From assembly GCA_963753575.1 (NCBI GenBank), contig CAVWCR010000003.1, forward strand, positions 3,906,001 to 3,970,000: a stretch of DNA of 64,000 nt. Direction: 5' to 3'. The stretch is from VAZQ01 sp963753575. GTDB lineage: Bacteria; Pseudomonadota; Alphaproteobacteria; Rhizobiales; Xanthobacteraceae. Positions 17,858 through 26,962 of the stretch are shown here, one piece after another. Positions within the stretch are counted from its first letter, which is position 1, and each line of letters begins with the position of its first letter. The position numbers were made by a program, and so were the translations under genes. Below the pieces are notes generated by a model. It searched no databases. It worked only from the letters and a program-made list of their open reading frames with translations, and was not told the DNA's origin.

Positions 17858-19129
17858 CTACCACTTGGCCGCGAGGTCGCCTGCGAGGGCTTCTCGCCAC
17901 TCGGCCGCGATAGGAATGACCGCATCGTGGCCGCGAACGTTCCGGGAGGTCTTGGGATTGATACCCGGAGGATCCTCACCCCGTTCGACCGCATGGGTCG
18001 CCGCCAGCAGCATCCGGCGCATGGCGACGATGGCGGCGTCGGAGCCGACCAGGAGCTCCTTGCTGCGATCGACGATCGGCCCCATTCCTTCCTGCAACGC
18101 GATGTCCTGAGTGGCGATCCCGGTGATGCCTGTGAATGTTTTCATCTTCTGCAACTCGCGATCGATCATGTGATCATTCGACAGGTTGCGCTTGAGCTTG
18201 AACGTGCCCGGGATGAAATCGTCCTTTCCCCGTCCCGTCCGATTTTCCTCCCATTCGGCGAATTCAGGGGTAATCGGGACGGACTCGTCCGCACCGTAGA
18301 TGAAGTTCCAGGTCACGGTCTGGTGGTCATCGATGGGCACCCAGAAATGACCGTCGATCTTGGCCACTTTTTTTCGGCGTCCGTGGTCATCGGAAATGTC
18401 GCCACGCAGCTGCTGAAACGGCATGATGTATTGATAAACTCGCACATACTGCTCGGAATTGCTGACGTTGCGGAAAGAAACGTAGGAGTATCCGAATTCC
18501 GTTGGAAAGAGCCGCAGCCTCGGCGCTCCATCGCGATTGCGAACTGTCGTGTTGTCACCCAGGACTTGATTGTGAAGGAATGACGAGTGTGCGGTGTCCA
18601 ACCCGCCTTCCAAGGACTGCAGATAGTTGTTCGCCTGATAGTTCTTGGTCACGTTGCGATGCGTTTCAGGCGCGCGCATCCATTCAAAATCGGGCGGAGC
18701 AGGCTTGCGCTCCGGCGGCCCCATGTAGGCCCAGATGACCCCGCCTGCCTCGTATGTCGGATACGATTTGATATGAACGTTGCCACGAATCCGCGCGTTC
18801 TCCGGAACGCAGGGTAGATCGACGCATTGCCCGTCGACGTTGAATTTCCATCCGTGATAGACGCAGCGCAGACCGTTCTCTTCATTACGGCCGTAGAACA
18901 AAGGGGCGCGTCGGTGCGGACAATACGCATCAACCAGTCCAATTCTGCCATCGCTCGCGCGAAAGGCGATTAAATCTTCACCGAGCACAGTGGCGCGCAC
19001 CGGGGGACCATCGTTCTCCTTGAGCTCCCAGGACAGCAATATCGGTTGCCAATATCTGCGCAACAAAGCACCCATCGGCGTCCCGGGACCAACGCGAACC
19101 AGCCGTTCGTTTTCTTCCGGTTTCAGCAC
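17858..19129 (-). CDS. Rieske non-haem iron oxygenase, large subunit (first copy)
   Basis: 423 residues from a GTG at 19129 with a GAGGA site upstream. The Rieske [2Fe-2S] ligands are visible: C70-P-H72 and C89-x-x-H92 (CVYHGWKF). The mononuclear iron site follows at LDTAHSSFLHN, with the two histidines spaced as in phthalate 4,5-dioxygenase-type enzymes. These cytoplasmic hydroxylases add oxygen to aromatic rings or O/N-demethylate them, using electrons from a separate reductase, which is not present nearby. It is followed 6 bases later by the broken binding-protein gene, so the two once formed an operon. A second Rieske gene lies at 31624-32907. Confidence 0.92.
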   Translation of the reverse strand: MLKPEENERLVRVGPGTPMGALLRRYWQPILLSWELKENDGPPVRATVLGEDLIAFRASDGRIGLVDAYCPHRRAPLFYGRNEENGLRCVYHGWKFNVDGQCVDLPCVPENARIRGNVHIKSYPTYEAGGVIWAYMGPPERKPAPPDFEWMRAPETHRNVTKNYQANNYLQSLEGGLDTAHSSFLHNQVLGDNTTVRNRDGAPRLRLFPTEFGYSYVSFRNVSNSEQYVRVYQYIMPFQQLRGDISDDHGRRKKVAKIDGHFWVPIDDHQTVTWNFIYGADESVPITPEFAEWEENRTGRGKDDFIPGTFKLKRNLSNDHMIDRELQKMKTFTGITGIATQDIALQEGMGPIVDRSKELLVGSDAAIVAMRRMLLAATHAVERGEDPPGINPKTSRNVRGHDAVIPIAAEWREALAGDLAAKW

Positions 19130-19317
19130 GGTCTGTCCTCACAACTCAAAAGATCTGCTTCTGCAGTTCGCCCTTATGCCCTGCGAACCTACAGGAACTC
19201 TAACGATCGTTCAGCGCAGGTGTCAACAATTGCGAAGACCTGATGCGCCGTTTCACATGTAGCCCCTGGCGTGCACAAACAGATGACGTTAGCAGAATGT
19301 AGCCGCTGCGGCGGGCG

Positions 19318-20358
19318 CTATTCGGTCGTCATATAGGTCTTGGCGCGCTCGATCAACGGCCTCGGCATGGCGTAGAGCTGAGTGAAGATCTCGGCGATCT
19401 CGTCTCCGCTCGCAGTACTGACCGGAAGATTGAGCTTGCGCATCTCATCGAGAAAAGTCTGGCCGCTCATAGTCTGCATAAAGGCGTCGCGTAATGCCCT
19501 GACCCGGTCAGCAGGAACTCCCGGCGGGGCGGCGATGGGTTTGCCGAGTTCGTTCGGCCGGAAAATGATCTGTGCTACCTGCTTGTCTTCCGGCGCTGAC
19601 AGCAGATCGTAGATGTTCTCGGCATCGCCGAATTCAGGTGCGTTCTTGCGACCGAACTGGATGAACATCTTGATGTTGCCGTCTTTGATATCATCTTTCA
19701 GCTGCACAAGCACGTTTGAGACGGCAATCCCGCACATGGCGCCGACTTCGCCTCTGCGCATCGCGAGTGTGATGTCCGCACTACCCTTGTAGCCCTGGAC
19801 AATTCTGACGTTGGCGCCGAGCAGATGCTTGAGCACCAGCACCTGCTGGGTCGTCGTCGATGCTCGTCCGGACGAGCCGAACACGACCTCCTTCTTCTGA
19901 ACATCGGAGAACCGTTCGATGCCGGCGCTCTTCCAGGCGCCACAGGCACCCGCATCGGCGTCCATCTTGCCAATCCATGTCAATTTGGTGGGGTCAAAGC
20001 GAGCCGCCGAATTGCCGAACAGCGCCTCAAGGGCGTTGAACGGCCCGAAAGTGGCCAGGGTCAAACCGTCGGGTGGGGCGACGTTGTATAGATAATTTGC
20101 AGCTGTCAGCCCACCGGCTCCCGGCATGTTCTGGGGAACGACGTTCGGATGCCCCGGCATGTGCTTCTGGAAGTGACGGGCGAGCGCCCTCGCGTAGGTG
20201 TCATAGCCTCCTCCCGGCCCAAAACCGATGACCAGGGTTATCGTCTTGCCGCTGTAGAATTGGGCGACCGCGTCGGAGGCTGTGGCCGGCGTTGTTGTAC
20301 CCGTCGAGATGATCGTTGCGAGCAGTGCCGCTATGGCACACCAGAAACGTTGATGCAT
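19318..20358 (-). CDS. TctC-like periplasmic substrate-binding protein
   Basis: 346 residues from the ATG at 20358, which has a CGGAGG site; the upstream in-frame start lacks one. A signal peptide (HQRFWCAIAALLATIIS) ends near ATASD. The mature protein has QFYSGKTITLVIGFGPGGG, YDTYARALARHFQKHMPG and ANYLYNVAPPDG, a pattern shared with the plus-strand paralogue at 24591 and the pseudogene at 16795. This subgroup differs from classical Bug proteins by the GFGPGGGYDTYAR motif. It sits 16 bases downstream of the creatininase-like gene in a minus-strand operon and probably supplies the substrate of that pathway to a transporter encoded elsewhere. Confidence 0.88.
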   Translation of the reverse strand: MHQRFWCAIAALLATIISTGTTTPATASDAVAQFYSGKTITLVIGFGPGGGYDTYARALARHFQKHMPGHPNVVPQNMPGAGGLTAANYLYNVAPPDGLTLATFGPFNALEALFGNSAARFDPTKLTWIGKMDADAGACGAWKSAGIERFSDVQKKEVVFGSSGRASTTTQQVLVLKHLLGANVRIVQGYKGSADITLAMRRGEVGAMCGIAVSNVLVQLKDDIKDGNIKMFIQFGRKNAPEFGDAENIYDLLSAPEDKQVAQIIFRPNELGKPIAAPPGVPADRVRALRDAFMQTMSGQTFLDEMRKLNLPVSTASGDEIAEIFTQLYAMPRPLIERAKTYMTTE

Positions 20359-20374
20359 GGAACCTCCGGGTATC

Positions 20375-21211
20375 TTAAGGCCTGAGGCCACTTCCGGCAA
20401 CGGCGGCGGCCATGATGCGCGCAGTCTCGTCGAAGTGTCGCCAGAGATTTGGATCGATTGGATTCGGTGCCCCGAAGTAACCGTCAGGGGTCAGGCGGCG
20501 CGGAGCGTCGCCGCCTTGACGCCAAGCTCGCAGATCATCAAGTGTCAACTGCGTAGGTGGAAGATCTTGCAAGGCCTGAAAGTCGACGGTCTCGGGAAAG
20601 TAGCGGACCATCGCAGCCGTTTCGTATTCGTCAGCGTGAACGCCGAGCACGCCAGTCACTTGAAACCGTTCAAGCTCGGGCTTGAAATCCCACGGCACCC
20701 AATAGGGCTCACGGCCAGACAAACCCAGTCGCTGAATAAGCTTCCAGCGGGCGGCCGCATACAGCCAGCGAACACATGTGCTTCCCCGCGCGTGCAACGT
20801 TTCAAGGACTTCGCGGATCATGATGTTGTGATCGAAGTCGCCATGGTGGCTCACTAGTAGAATCTCGGTGAAGCCGTTGGTCTGCAGCGAATCGATGACA
20901 TCGATGAGCAGCTGTTTGGCCGTGTCCGGCCGAACATTGAAACTGCCCGGATAGTCCCCGAGCACGCCGGTGATGCCCCAGTAATAGGGCGGCGCAATCA
21001 CTAGTTCCCTGCCCAGCTCGGCGCCATAGCTCCTCGTCAGGCGACACATCTGGGTGGCGATATACGCGTCCGTACCTGTCGGTAGATGCGGTCCGTGCGT
21101 TTCCATCACCCCGATCGGCAGCAGCACGCCGGCGCCCCGCCTGACCGCGGCTTCGATCTCGACCGCCGTCATTTCGGCCATCGTTCCCGAAAACAGCATG
21201 GTCGTTGGCAT
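20375..21211 (-). CDS. Creatininase-family metal-dependent amidohydrolase
   Basis: 278 residues. The family metal site is readable: E37-T-H39-G-P-H-L-P with TGTD48, then VSHHGDFDHN and a later Glu in a helix. Creatininase opens the lactam ring of creatinine; relatives act on other cyclic amides, on mycofactocin precursors and on a riboflavin precursor (FAPy deformylase). The gene follows the isochorismatase-like gene with a 54-base gap and precedes the binding protein, so all belong to one minus-strand unit. In that company a cyclic amide or formamide intermediate of N-heterocycle degradation is a reasonable but unproven substrate. Confidence 0.85.
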   Translation of the reverse strand: MPTTMLFSGTMAEMTAVEIEAAVRRGAGVLLPIGVMETHGPHLPTGTDAYIATQMCRLTRSYGAELGRELVIAPPYYWGITGVLGDYPGSFNVRPDTAKQLLIDVIDSLQTNGFTEILLVSHHGDFDHNIMIREVLETLHARGSTCVRWLYAAARWKLIQRLGLSGREPYWVPWDFKPELERFQVTGVLGVHADEYETAAMVRYFPETVDFQALQDLPPTQLTLDDLRAWRQGGDAPRRLTPDGYFGAPNPIDPNLWRHFDETARIMAAAVAGSGLRP

Positions 21212-21265
21212 CAGGTCACTCCCTAGAGAGCACGGCGACTGATTGTTCTCTGCAATCTCTTGCTC

Positions 21266-21949
21266 TCAGGCGACCAGCAATTCATTGAGCACCTGATCTG
21301 TCGTCAAAACGTCGCCGAAGCTTTGATAGACGGTCGTGAAGCCGACATTGTGATCTTCCTCATAGCGCGCGGCATTGGCGTCCGAGACCATTACCACCTT
21401 GTAGTCCATCATCATGGCATCGCGCGCCGAGGTTTCGCAGCAAAAATTGGTAAGCATGCCGGTGATGACGACGTTCTTGATGCCGCGTCTTGCCAGCACG
21501 TCAGGCAGTTCGGAGTATTTGGGAACGAACGCGCTGAACCTGTTCTTGCTGACGATGCAGTCACCCGCGCGTACGTCCAGATCGGCATGCAGCGCATGAC
21601 CATCCGCGCCTTCAGTCAAGTTGTCGCGGTGGCGGGAGCCCGCTTCCTTGGTGAAGAAATAATCGTGATAAAGCGGCCAGAGGCTCTGTCCGCCGCGCCC
21701 GGCGGTCATCTTCACCCAGGCGACCATCGCGCCCTTCGCCCGGAACCCCGCCGCCAGCCGATTGATGTTCGGAATGATATCGATGGCAGGCTGTACGTCG
21801 CTCACGTAGAACTTCTGCATATCGATGACGACCAGCGCCGTCTCGTCCGCCTTAAAGGACTCGAATACCCGCAGCCGCCCACGTTTGGTCAGGACCCGAC
21901 TGATCACGTAGTCGGGCATCACGTAGGGCTTGTTCGCTCGATCAGACAT
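21266..21949 (-). CDS. Isochorismatase-superfamily cysteine hydrolase
   Basis: 227 residues. The catalytic triad of the superfamily is visible: Asp43 in LVVIDMQKFY, the Lys in CIVSKNRFSAF and the Cys in TGMLTNFCCETSARDA, with a cis-peptide-type turn after the strand. Members hydrolyse amides and imides such as N-carbamoylsarcosine, nicotinamide or maleamate. It is followed by a creatininase-like gene and preceded, after 127 bases, by an amidohydrolase on the same strand. A maleamate- or carbamoyl-type amidase is a plausible role, since alpha/beta hydrolase and amidase partners are adjacent, but sequence alone does not decide. Confidence 0.88.
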   Translation of the reverse strand: MSDRANKPYVMPDYVISRVLTKRGRLRVFESFKADETALVVIDMQKFYVSDVQPAIDIIPNINRLAAGFRAKGAMVAWVKMTAGRGGQSLWPLYHDYFFTKEAGSRHRDNLTEGADGHALHADLDVRAGDCIVSKNRFSAFVPKYSELPDVLARRGIKNVVITGMLTNFCCETSARDAMMMDYKVVMVSDANAARYEEDHNVGFTTVYQSFGDVLTTDQVLNELLVA

Positions 21950-22076
21950 GCCACACCTTATCGCGCGCCTTGCTCTGGATCAAACACCCGTTCATGTCGC
22001 TTGCAGGTTCCTAGCGATCACCGTCTGTCCAGGTACAATATCGTGCTTTCGCGGACAATATCAGCAGCACATGAGG

Positions 22077-23423
22077 CTAGTGTTTTTTGGCCCCATCCCG
22101 GACGCGGGCGACGCGCGTCTCAACCTCGCGGTCGACATTCGCACGGTCGGCGCGCGTAAACGCCAGATTCTCGACGAATTTCTGCCCCCCGACAAATACC
22201 GCATCGATATCCGCGTTGTTCACAGAGAACACGACCGTAGCGGCGGCATCGAACACCGGCGACGGTGGCGTGATGACCAGGAAGTCCGCGAATTTGCCGA
22301 CGTCGAGTGAGCCAATCTTATCGGCGACACCCATCAGCTCGGCGCTGCCCAGCGTGGCCATGCGCAGGACGTCGATGGCCTGCATGATCGAAGCATGCCC
22401 ATAGGTGGCCCGAATGACATAGAGACCCATGCGCATGTTTTCGAACGGATCAGCGATGTCGGCACTGGCCTCCCCGTCCACGCCCATGCCAATCCTCAAT
22501 CCCGCCTTGAGGTATTTCGGGATATCGGCGATCCCAGAGCCGAGCCGGCCGTTGGACAGCGGCTGCCAGGACATCCCCGAGCCGGCCGCCGCCGTCCGCG
22601 CCACGATTTCGTCGTTGGTGTGGATGAAATGGCCAAAGAATTGGTTCGGCCCGAGCGTTTCCGCCTTGATGAAATTCTGGAAGTGGCTTTGCACCTCCCC
22701 CTTGCCAAGTCGACGTCCATCGTTCATCAGCCGATAGGCTTCGGAGAGAAAGTGTGCCTGATTGAGCGCTCCAAAGTCGTCCATCAGGCGCTTGTCAAAT
22801 TTCACATACTCGAGCGAACCGCCATCGCCGCTGATGCCGACGCGCAGAAATCGTGGGTCGTCCACGTACGATTTCGCGAAATCGTAGTAGCGCACGAAGC
22901 TCTGGTATTGCTCCTCGACCGGCCGTGAGCGCTTCTGTGCGAAGGCGTGCACAAACCGCATGCCGGAATTGAGCAGGCCTCGCAGTTGCGGGACGTTGTA
23001 TTCGCCGAAACGGGCGTTGTAGCCGAAATTGAAAACGCTGGTGACGCCATGTAGCAAATGGCCGAGCGCGCCGTGGAGCGTGAACCAGTAGAGATCGTCA
23101 TCGGTGGTCGGTACGGAATAGACGTGCAAAGCCTTGCGCCATTCCCCGGTATTCAGATCGGCGCCAACACCGCGCAGCGCACTCTGGAAGAGGTGGCTGT
23201 GCGCCGAAACAAAGCCAGGAATCACGATCTTGCTGGTCGCGTCGAGCGTCTTTCGCGCCCTGACACCGGGAGGCGGCGAGCCGGCCGCGATTGCGGCAAT
23301 CCTTCCGGTCGCATCGACCAGCATGTGGCCAACGAATGGCTCGCTCTCAACGGACCGCATTGTTAGAAAGGTGGCGTTGGTCACCAGCAGATTGGCATCC
23401 GCCGGCGGCGTTTCGCTCATCAT
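22077..23423 (-). CDS. Amidohydrolase-superfamily protein (cytosine deaminase/ATZ/TRZ type)
   Basis: 448 residues from the ATG at 23423 (an ATG three bases later is equivalent); GGGGGTGA precedes it. A longer upstream frame is Arg/Ser-rich noise. The N-terminal small beta domain (LLVTNATFLTMRSVES) leads to IVIPGFVSAHSHLFQSAL with the HxH metal motif. HFIHTNDEIVART supplies a later His, and GMGVDGEASADIADPFENM the metal Asp. The C-terminal strand is KIGSLDVGKFADFLVI. This is the pattern of deaminases and chlorohydrolases acting on ring C-N or C-Cl bonds. It lies next to hydrolases for cyclic and open-chain amides, which supports degradation of an N-heterocycle. Confidence 0.88.
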   Translation of the reverse strand: MMSETPPADANLLVTNATFLTMRSVESEPFVGHMLVDATGRIAAIAAGSPPPGVRARKTLDATSKIVIPGFVSAHSHLFQSALRGVGADLNTGEWRKALHVYSVPTTDDDLYWFTLHGALGHLLHGVTSVFNFGYNARFGEYNVPQLRGLLNSGMRFVHAFAQKRSRPVEEQYQSFVRYYDFAKSYVDDPRFLRVGISGDGGSLEYVKFDKRLMDDFGALNQAHFLSEAYRLMNDGRRLGKGEVQSHFQNFIKAETLGPNQFFGHFIHTNDEIVARTAAAGSGMSWQPLSNGRLGSGIADIPKYLKAGLRIGMGVDGEASADIADPFENMRMGLYVIRATYGHASIMQAIDVLRMATLGSAELMGVADKIGSLDVGKFADFLVITPPSPVFDAAATVVFSVNNADIDAVFVGGQKFVENLAFTRADRANVDREVETRVARVRDGAKKH

Positions 23424-23481
23424 TTCACCCCCCGATTCGCGTAGGACACCGGCCCTTCGCCGGCCGAAGCGGCACGCACTC

Positions 23482-24354
23482 TCAGCAGGCGTGCTGCGAA
23501 ACCCAACTCTTGAGCAGCGTGTTGAACTCTCTCGGATACTCGCGATAGACGAAGTGCCCCGATTTGTTGAAAACGTGCATTTCCGCCCGCGGCTCCTTCT
23601 CCGCAATCGCCTTGAACAGCAATTGTCCACGTTCAATGTTGGCGGTCGGATCATTGAGAGCCCAGATAACCAGCGTCGGCTTCTGCATGCCGCGCGATTT
23701 GATCAGCTCGAAGGTTTCGACCTTTTCGCGCTGGAGATCGGCCGCATAGGACGACTTCGCAACGTTGACGAGTGCCTCCTTGTATTTTGCCGTGGCGGCG
23801 ACGGCTGCAAGCGCACCGACCCAGTCGTCGGTGATATGCTCACTGCCGAACGAATAGCGCTGCAGCACCCAGCGCTGAGATTCCTTCGTAAGACCCGGCT
23901 TCGGAGCATCCGCCATGATTTCGTGCATCGGCGTCGTACCTGGCGCCAGAGTGCCGCTGTCGATAATTACGCAAGTCTTGACCATGTCGGGATAGTCGAG
24001 CGTGGCACGACAAGCGACATATCCGCCGCGCGAATGGCCCACGATGTGCACCGGCCCAAGGTCGAGCTTTTTGACAAAGTCGCGGACATGCTCTCCGACA
24101 ACTCTCATCGTGTAGTCCTCGATGCGCTTCGGATTGTCCGTATGGCCCTGACCCAGACGGTCAACGGCAATAGCGCGCGCGAATTCCGCAAGTCCCTGAA
24201 AGTTCTCGCTCCAGTTCGCCGAACAATCCGAACTGAACGTTTCCCCGAAAAAACTGCCATGCAACAAAAGAAGCGCTTCACCCTGCCCCTTGTCGAAATA
24301 GCGCGTGCGAATTCCATTGACGTCCACGAATTTCTCTTCGCTGAGCGGCACCAT
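23482..24354 (-). CDS. Alpha/beta hydrolase (MhpC-like)
   Basis: 290 residues from the ATG at 24354, which has a very strong GAGGAGG site. The fold signatures are RTRYFDKGQGEALLLLHG, the nucleophile elbow GHSRGG, the acid in VIWALNDPTANIE and the catalytic His in NKSGHFVYREYP. Relatives cleave C-C bonds of ring-opened aromatics (MhpC, HsaD) or N-formyl groups (N-formylmaleamate deformylase). It is the first gene of a minus-strand run with the amidohydrolase, isochorismatase-like and creatininase-like genes. An inverted repeat TTCAA-CAA-TTGAA at 24389-24401 lies just upstream and may be an operator. Confidence 0.88.
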   Translation of the reverse strand: MVPLSEEKFVDVNGIRTRYFDKGQGEALLLLHGSFFGETFSSDCSANWSENFQGLAEFARAIAVDRLGQGHTDNPKRIEDYTMRVVGEHVRDFVKKLDLGPVHIVGHSRGGYVACRATLDYPDMVKTCVIIDSGTLAPGTTPMHEIMADAPKPGLTKESQRWVLQRYSFGSEHITDDWVGALAAVAATAKYKEALVNVAKSSYAADLQREKVETFELIKSRGMQKPTLVIWALNDPTANIERGQLLFKAIAEKEPRAEMHVFNKSGHFVYREYPREFNTLLKSWVSQHAC

Positions 24355-24590
24355 AGACCTCCTCAAATCACTGGCGGTCGTTGTATCATTCAACAATTGA
24401 ACGTCCCCACCGCAACTGTCAATCTCTTCATCGCCGGGATTTTAGCCGACGGAAACCCGCATGAGCATTGCTGTTTTGCGCGACAGGAAAATGATTTTTT
24501 GCTAGACGCACAGCACCATGGAGACTATTCGTTATGTGTTGGGCATTTGATTTCGCGGGACGCGCCTCCTTCTGCGCGAGGAAAACGAGC

Positions 24591-25631
24591 ATGCACTCCT
24601 TGAGACGTTACACATTGGCGGCAGCGATCACGACTTTCGCGATGGCGACTGCCACGACGTCCATCGCACTGGCCGATCCGGTGGCGGACTTCTATCGCGA
24701 TAAGTCCATCGACCTCTTGATCGGCTTCGGTCCGGGCGGCGGGTTCGACTCCTATGCGCGCCTGCTCGCACGTCACCTCGGCAATTTCATTCCCGGTAAT
24801 CCGACCGTCGTTCCCCGCAACATGCCGGGCGGTGGAGGACTTGTCGCCGCCAACTACCTCTACAATGTCGCTCCGCGAGACGGGAGGTTCCTGGCGATAT
24901 TCGGCCCATTCAACGCCATGGAGCCGCTGTTCGGAAATACGGCCGCGAAATTCGACCCTGCTCAGTTCACCTGGATCGGCAACATGAACCTGGAGGTCGA
25001 GGGCTGCGGCGCCTGGCGAACCTCCGGCATTCGCACGCTCGCGGACTTGCAGAGGAAGATGGCCCGGTTCGGATCGTCCGGAAAGGCATCGACGACTAAC
25101 CGGTCCGCTTTGGCGTTACGCAGTCTGGTCGGCGCCAAGCTGGCGGTAATTCAGGGATATCGTGGAAGCCGCGAGATCAACATCGCGATGAAGCGCGGCG
25201 AAGTGGACGCCATGTGTGGCATCTCCGTCTCTTCCGCCATAGCTGAATGGCAGCAGGAAATAAAGAACGGCGACCTGAAGATCGTCGTGCAGCTCGGACG
25301 CAAGAAGCACCCGTTTTTCGGAGACGCTGCCGACATCTACGACCACATCAAAACTGAAAAGGACCGCGAAGTCGCGCAATTCATTTTCCTCCCGAACGAG
25401 TTCGGCCGTCCGATTGCAGCCCCGCCTGCGCTGCCGCCGGAGCGGGCCGCTGCTCTGCGCCAGGCATTCGCAAAGACCATGAAGGATCCCGCTTTCCTCG
25501 CCGACGCAAAAAAACTCAGCCTCTTGATCGATCCGGCGCCTGGGGAGGACATTGCCGCAATGTTCAGAACTCTTCAGCACCAACCCAAGGAAATCGCCGA
25601 ACGGGCCAAAGCCATATTCAACGAGCAATAG
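24591..25631 (+). CDS. TctC-like periplasmic substrate-binding protein
   Basis: 346 residues from the ATG at 24591, preceded by GAGGAAAA; an upstream in-frame ATG at 24534 would put a poor extension before the signal peptide. Signal peptide: HSLRRYTLAAAITTFAMA, cleaved near SIALADP. The mature protein starts VADFYRDKSIDLLIGFGPGGG, with FDSYARLLARHLGNFIPG and ANYLYNVAPRDG. It is a close paralogue of the product at 19318-20358. It is divergent from the alpha/beta hydrolase gene, and the 236-base space between them should carry both promoters. No tripartite membrane components are nearby. Confidence 0.88.
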   Translation: MHSLRRYTLAAAITTFAMATATTSIALADPVADFYRDKSIDLLIGFGPGGGFDSYARLLARHLGNFIPGNPTVVPRNMPGGGGLVAANYLYNVAPRDGRFLAIFGPFNAMEPLFGNTAAKFDPAQFTWIGNMNLEVEGCGAWRTSGIRTLADLQRKMARFGSSGKASTTNRSALALRSLVGAKLAVIQGYRGSREINIAMKRGEVDAMCGISVSSAIAEWQQEIKNGDLKIVVQLGRKKHPFFGDAADIYDHIKTEKDREVAQFIFLPNEFGRPIAAPPALPPERAAALRQAFAKTMKDPAFLADAKKLSLLIDPAPGEDIAAMFRTLQHQPKEIAERAKAIFNEQ

Positions 25632-25689
25632 TGCCGGGGCCGTTGGGCCCATAGACCGATCCCAGGCTTACCGACGAAATGCTCTTTCT

Positions 25690-26151
25690 TAGCGAGTTTC
25701 TGCCCGTCGCCCCAGGCAAGCCGCAAAGCCCGAAGCGCAGCCATTAATGCCGCCATGCTGCTTCGCGAATGATTCGGGCGACACGCCGCGTTTCTTGTAG
25801 CGACGAACAAGCGCAAGCCCGTGACCACTTGATGATCGTCTTCTCATCAATATTGTAGGGATCGGCAGTGGCCTTGATAACCACTGCAAACGGCTCAGCG
25901 TGAACCTTGATCCGCCCCGCTGCCCAAGCCTGCGTGCGACGAACAAGAGCTCGCTACCGTTGGTACATGTGCCACCTGAATACGAGCCGGTACACTCCAC
26001 TGAGAAAGTCATAGATCGCATCGCGATCACGACTGCACTGAACATCCGCCCAGACGCGCTCCAGCTCTTCTAATTCATAATGCAGCGCCGATGAGGTCTG
26101 GAGTTCGCACCAGACATGGTCCGCCCCCTCCCCCGCGACGGCAAGGTCCAA
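25690..26151 (-). pseudogene. Remnant of a conserved rhizobial hypothetical gene
   Basis: Two minus-strand frames read coherently. One begins at an ATG at 26151 with ELEELERVWADVQCSRDRDAIYDFLSGVYRLV. Another, further down, gives EPFAVVIKATADPYNIDEKT and IKWSRA; a third continues RYKKRGVSPESFAKQHGGINGC. Taken together they resemble a protein often found beside mobile elements in rhizobia, ending in a K/R-rich helix followed by GGIN-x-C. At least two frameshifts separate the parts, so the gene is not functional. This is recognition by eye from memory of the family, so moderately uncertain. It abuts the ABC transporter permease gene. Confidence 0.5.
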
Positions 26152-26155
26152 ATCC

Positions 26156-26962
26156 TCACGCGACCGTCAGCTGTTCTCCTGCAAGGTCGATCCAGAAGAT
26201 GACCCGTCGCTGCACCCAGCTTATCAGTGCGTGCAGCCCGATCCCGATTGCCGAGAGCACGATCAGCACGGCGAATGTTCCCGCCAGATCGAAGTTGAAG
26301 TTCTTCTGGAGGATCAGGTAGCCAAGACCAGACTTTGCGCCAACGAACTCGCCGACGATCGCGCCGATCACTGAGAGGACGATCGCAACGTCGAGCCCGA
26401 CGAAGATGTAAGGCAGCGCCTGGGGGAGGCGAACCATGCGAAACACCTGCCAGCGCGATGCCGTGTACGCGATCATCATTTCTACTTGTTCTTGAGGCGC
26501 CGCACGCAGTCCGGTGACGGTGCTTGCTATCAAAGGAAAGAATGCGATTGTGGCCGTGATCACCACCTTGGATGAAGGCCCAAACCCAAACCAGATCACG
26601 ACGATGGGCGCGATGGCGACTTTTGGAATGGTCTGAAACGCAACGATGTACGGAGAGAGAATACGCTCGGCGAGAGGAAAAAGAGCAATGAAGAATCCCG
26701 TCACCAAGCCAGTGGCGGCGCCGAGGGCAAAGCCCGCCAGGATTTCGAACAATGTTACCAGCGTATGCCAGACGAGCTCTCCGCTTTTGAGGCTGGCCCA
26801 GAATGCTTCCGCCACGGCGCTCGGTGGCGGCAGGATGATGTTGGGGATGTCGAAACCGCGGACGACGACCTCCCATACGGTCACAAACGCGACGAACGTT
26901 ACGAGCGACAGGACGATATATCCGATGGAAGCATGTAGCGTGTGGTCTGGTCGCGCGGTCAT
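26156..26962 (-). CDS. ABC transporter permease (sulfonate/nitrate/taurine type)
   Basis: 268 residues with about six hydrophobic helices (IVLSLVTFVAFVTVWEVVV at the N-terminus). The permease EAA loop reads ETPQQVEM-like here as AAPQEQVEMMIAYTASRWQ, followed by FRMVRLPQALPYIFVGL, diagnostic for SsuC/TauC/NrtB-type importers. It forms the membrane channel, with the ATPase whose gene overlaps it by four bases (ATGA at 26959-26962) and the binding protein upstream. Such transporters carry sulfonates, nitrate, taurine, pyrimidine precursors or aromatic acids. Confidence 0.92.
   Translation of the reverse strand: MTARPDHTLHASIGYIVLSLVTFVAFVTVWEVVVRGFDIPNIILPPPSAVAEAFWASLKSGELVWHTLVTLFEILAGFALGAATGLVTGFFIALFPLAERILSPYIVAFQTIPKVAIAPIVVIWFGFGPSSKVVITATIAFFPLIASTVTGLRAAPQEQVEMMIAYTASRWQVFRMVRLPQALPYIFVGLDVAIVLSVIGAIVGEFVGAKSGLGYLILQKNFNFDLAGTFAVLIVLSAIGIGLHALISWVQRRVIFWIDLAGEQLTVA

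Noticed and set aside
24389..24401. TTCAA-CAA-TTGAA as a named operator
   Set aside because: The repeat is short and only one good copy was seen; noted under the hydrolase gene but not called.
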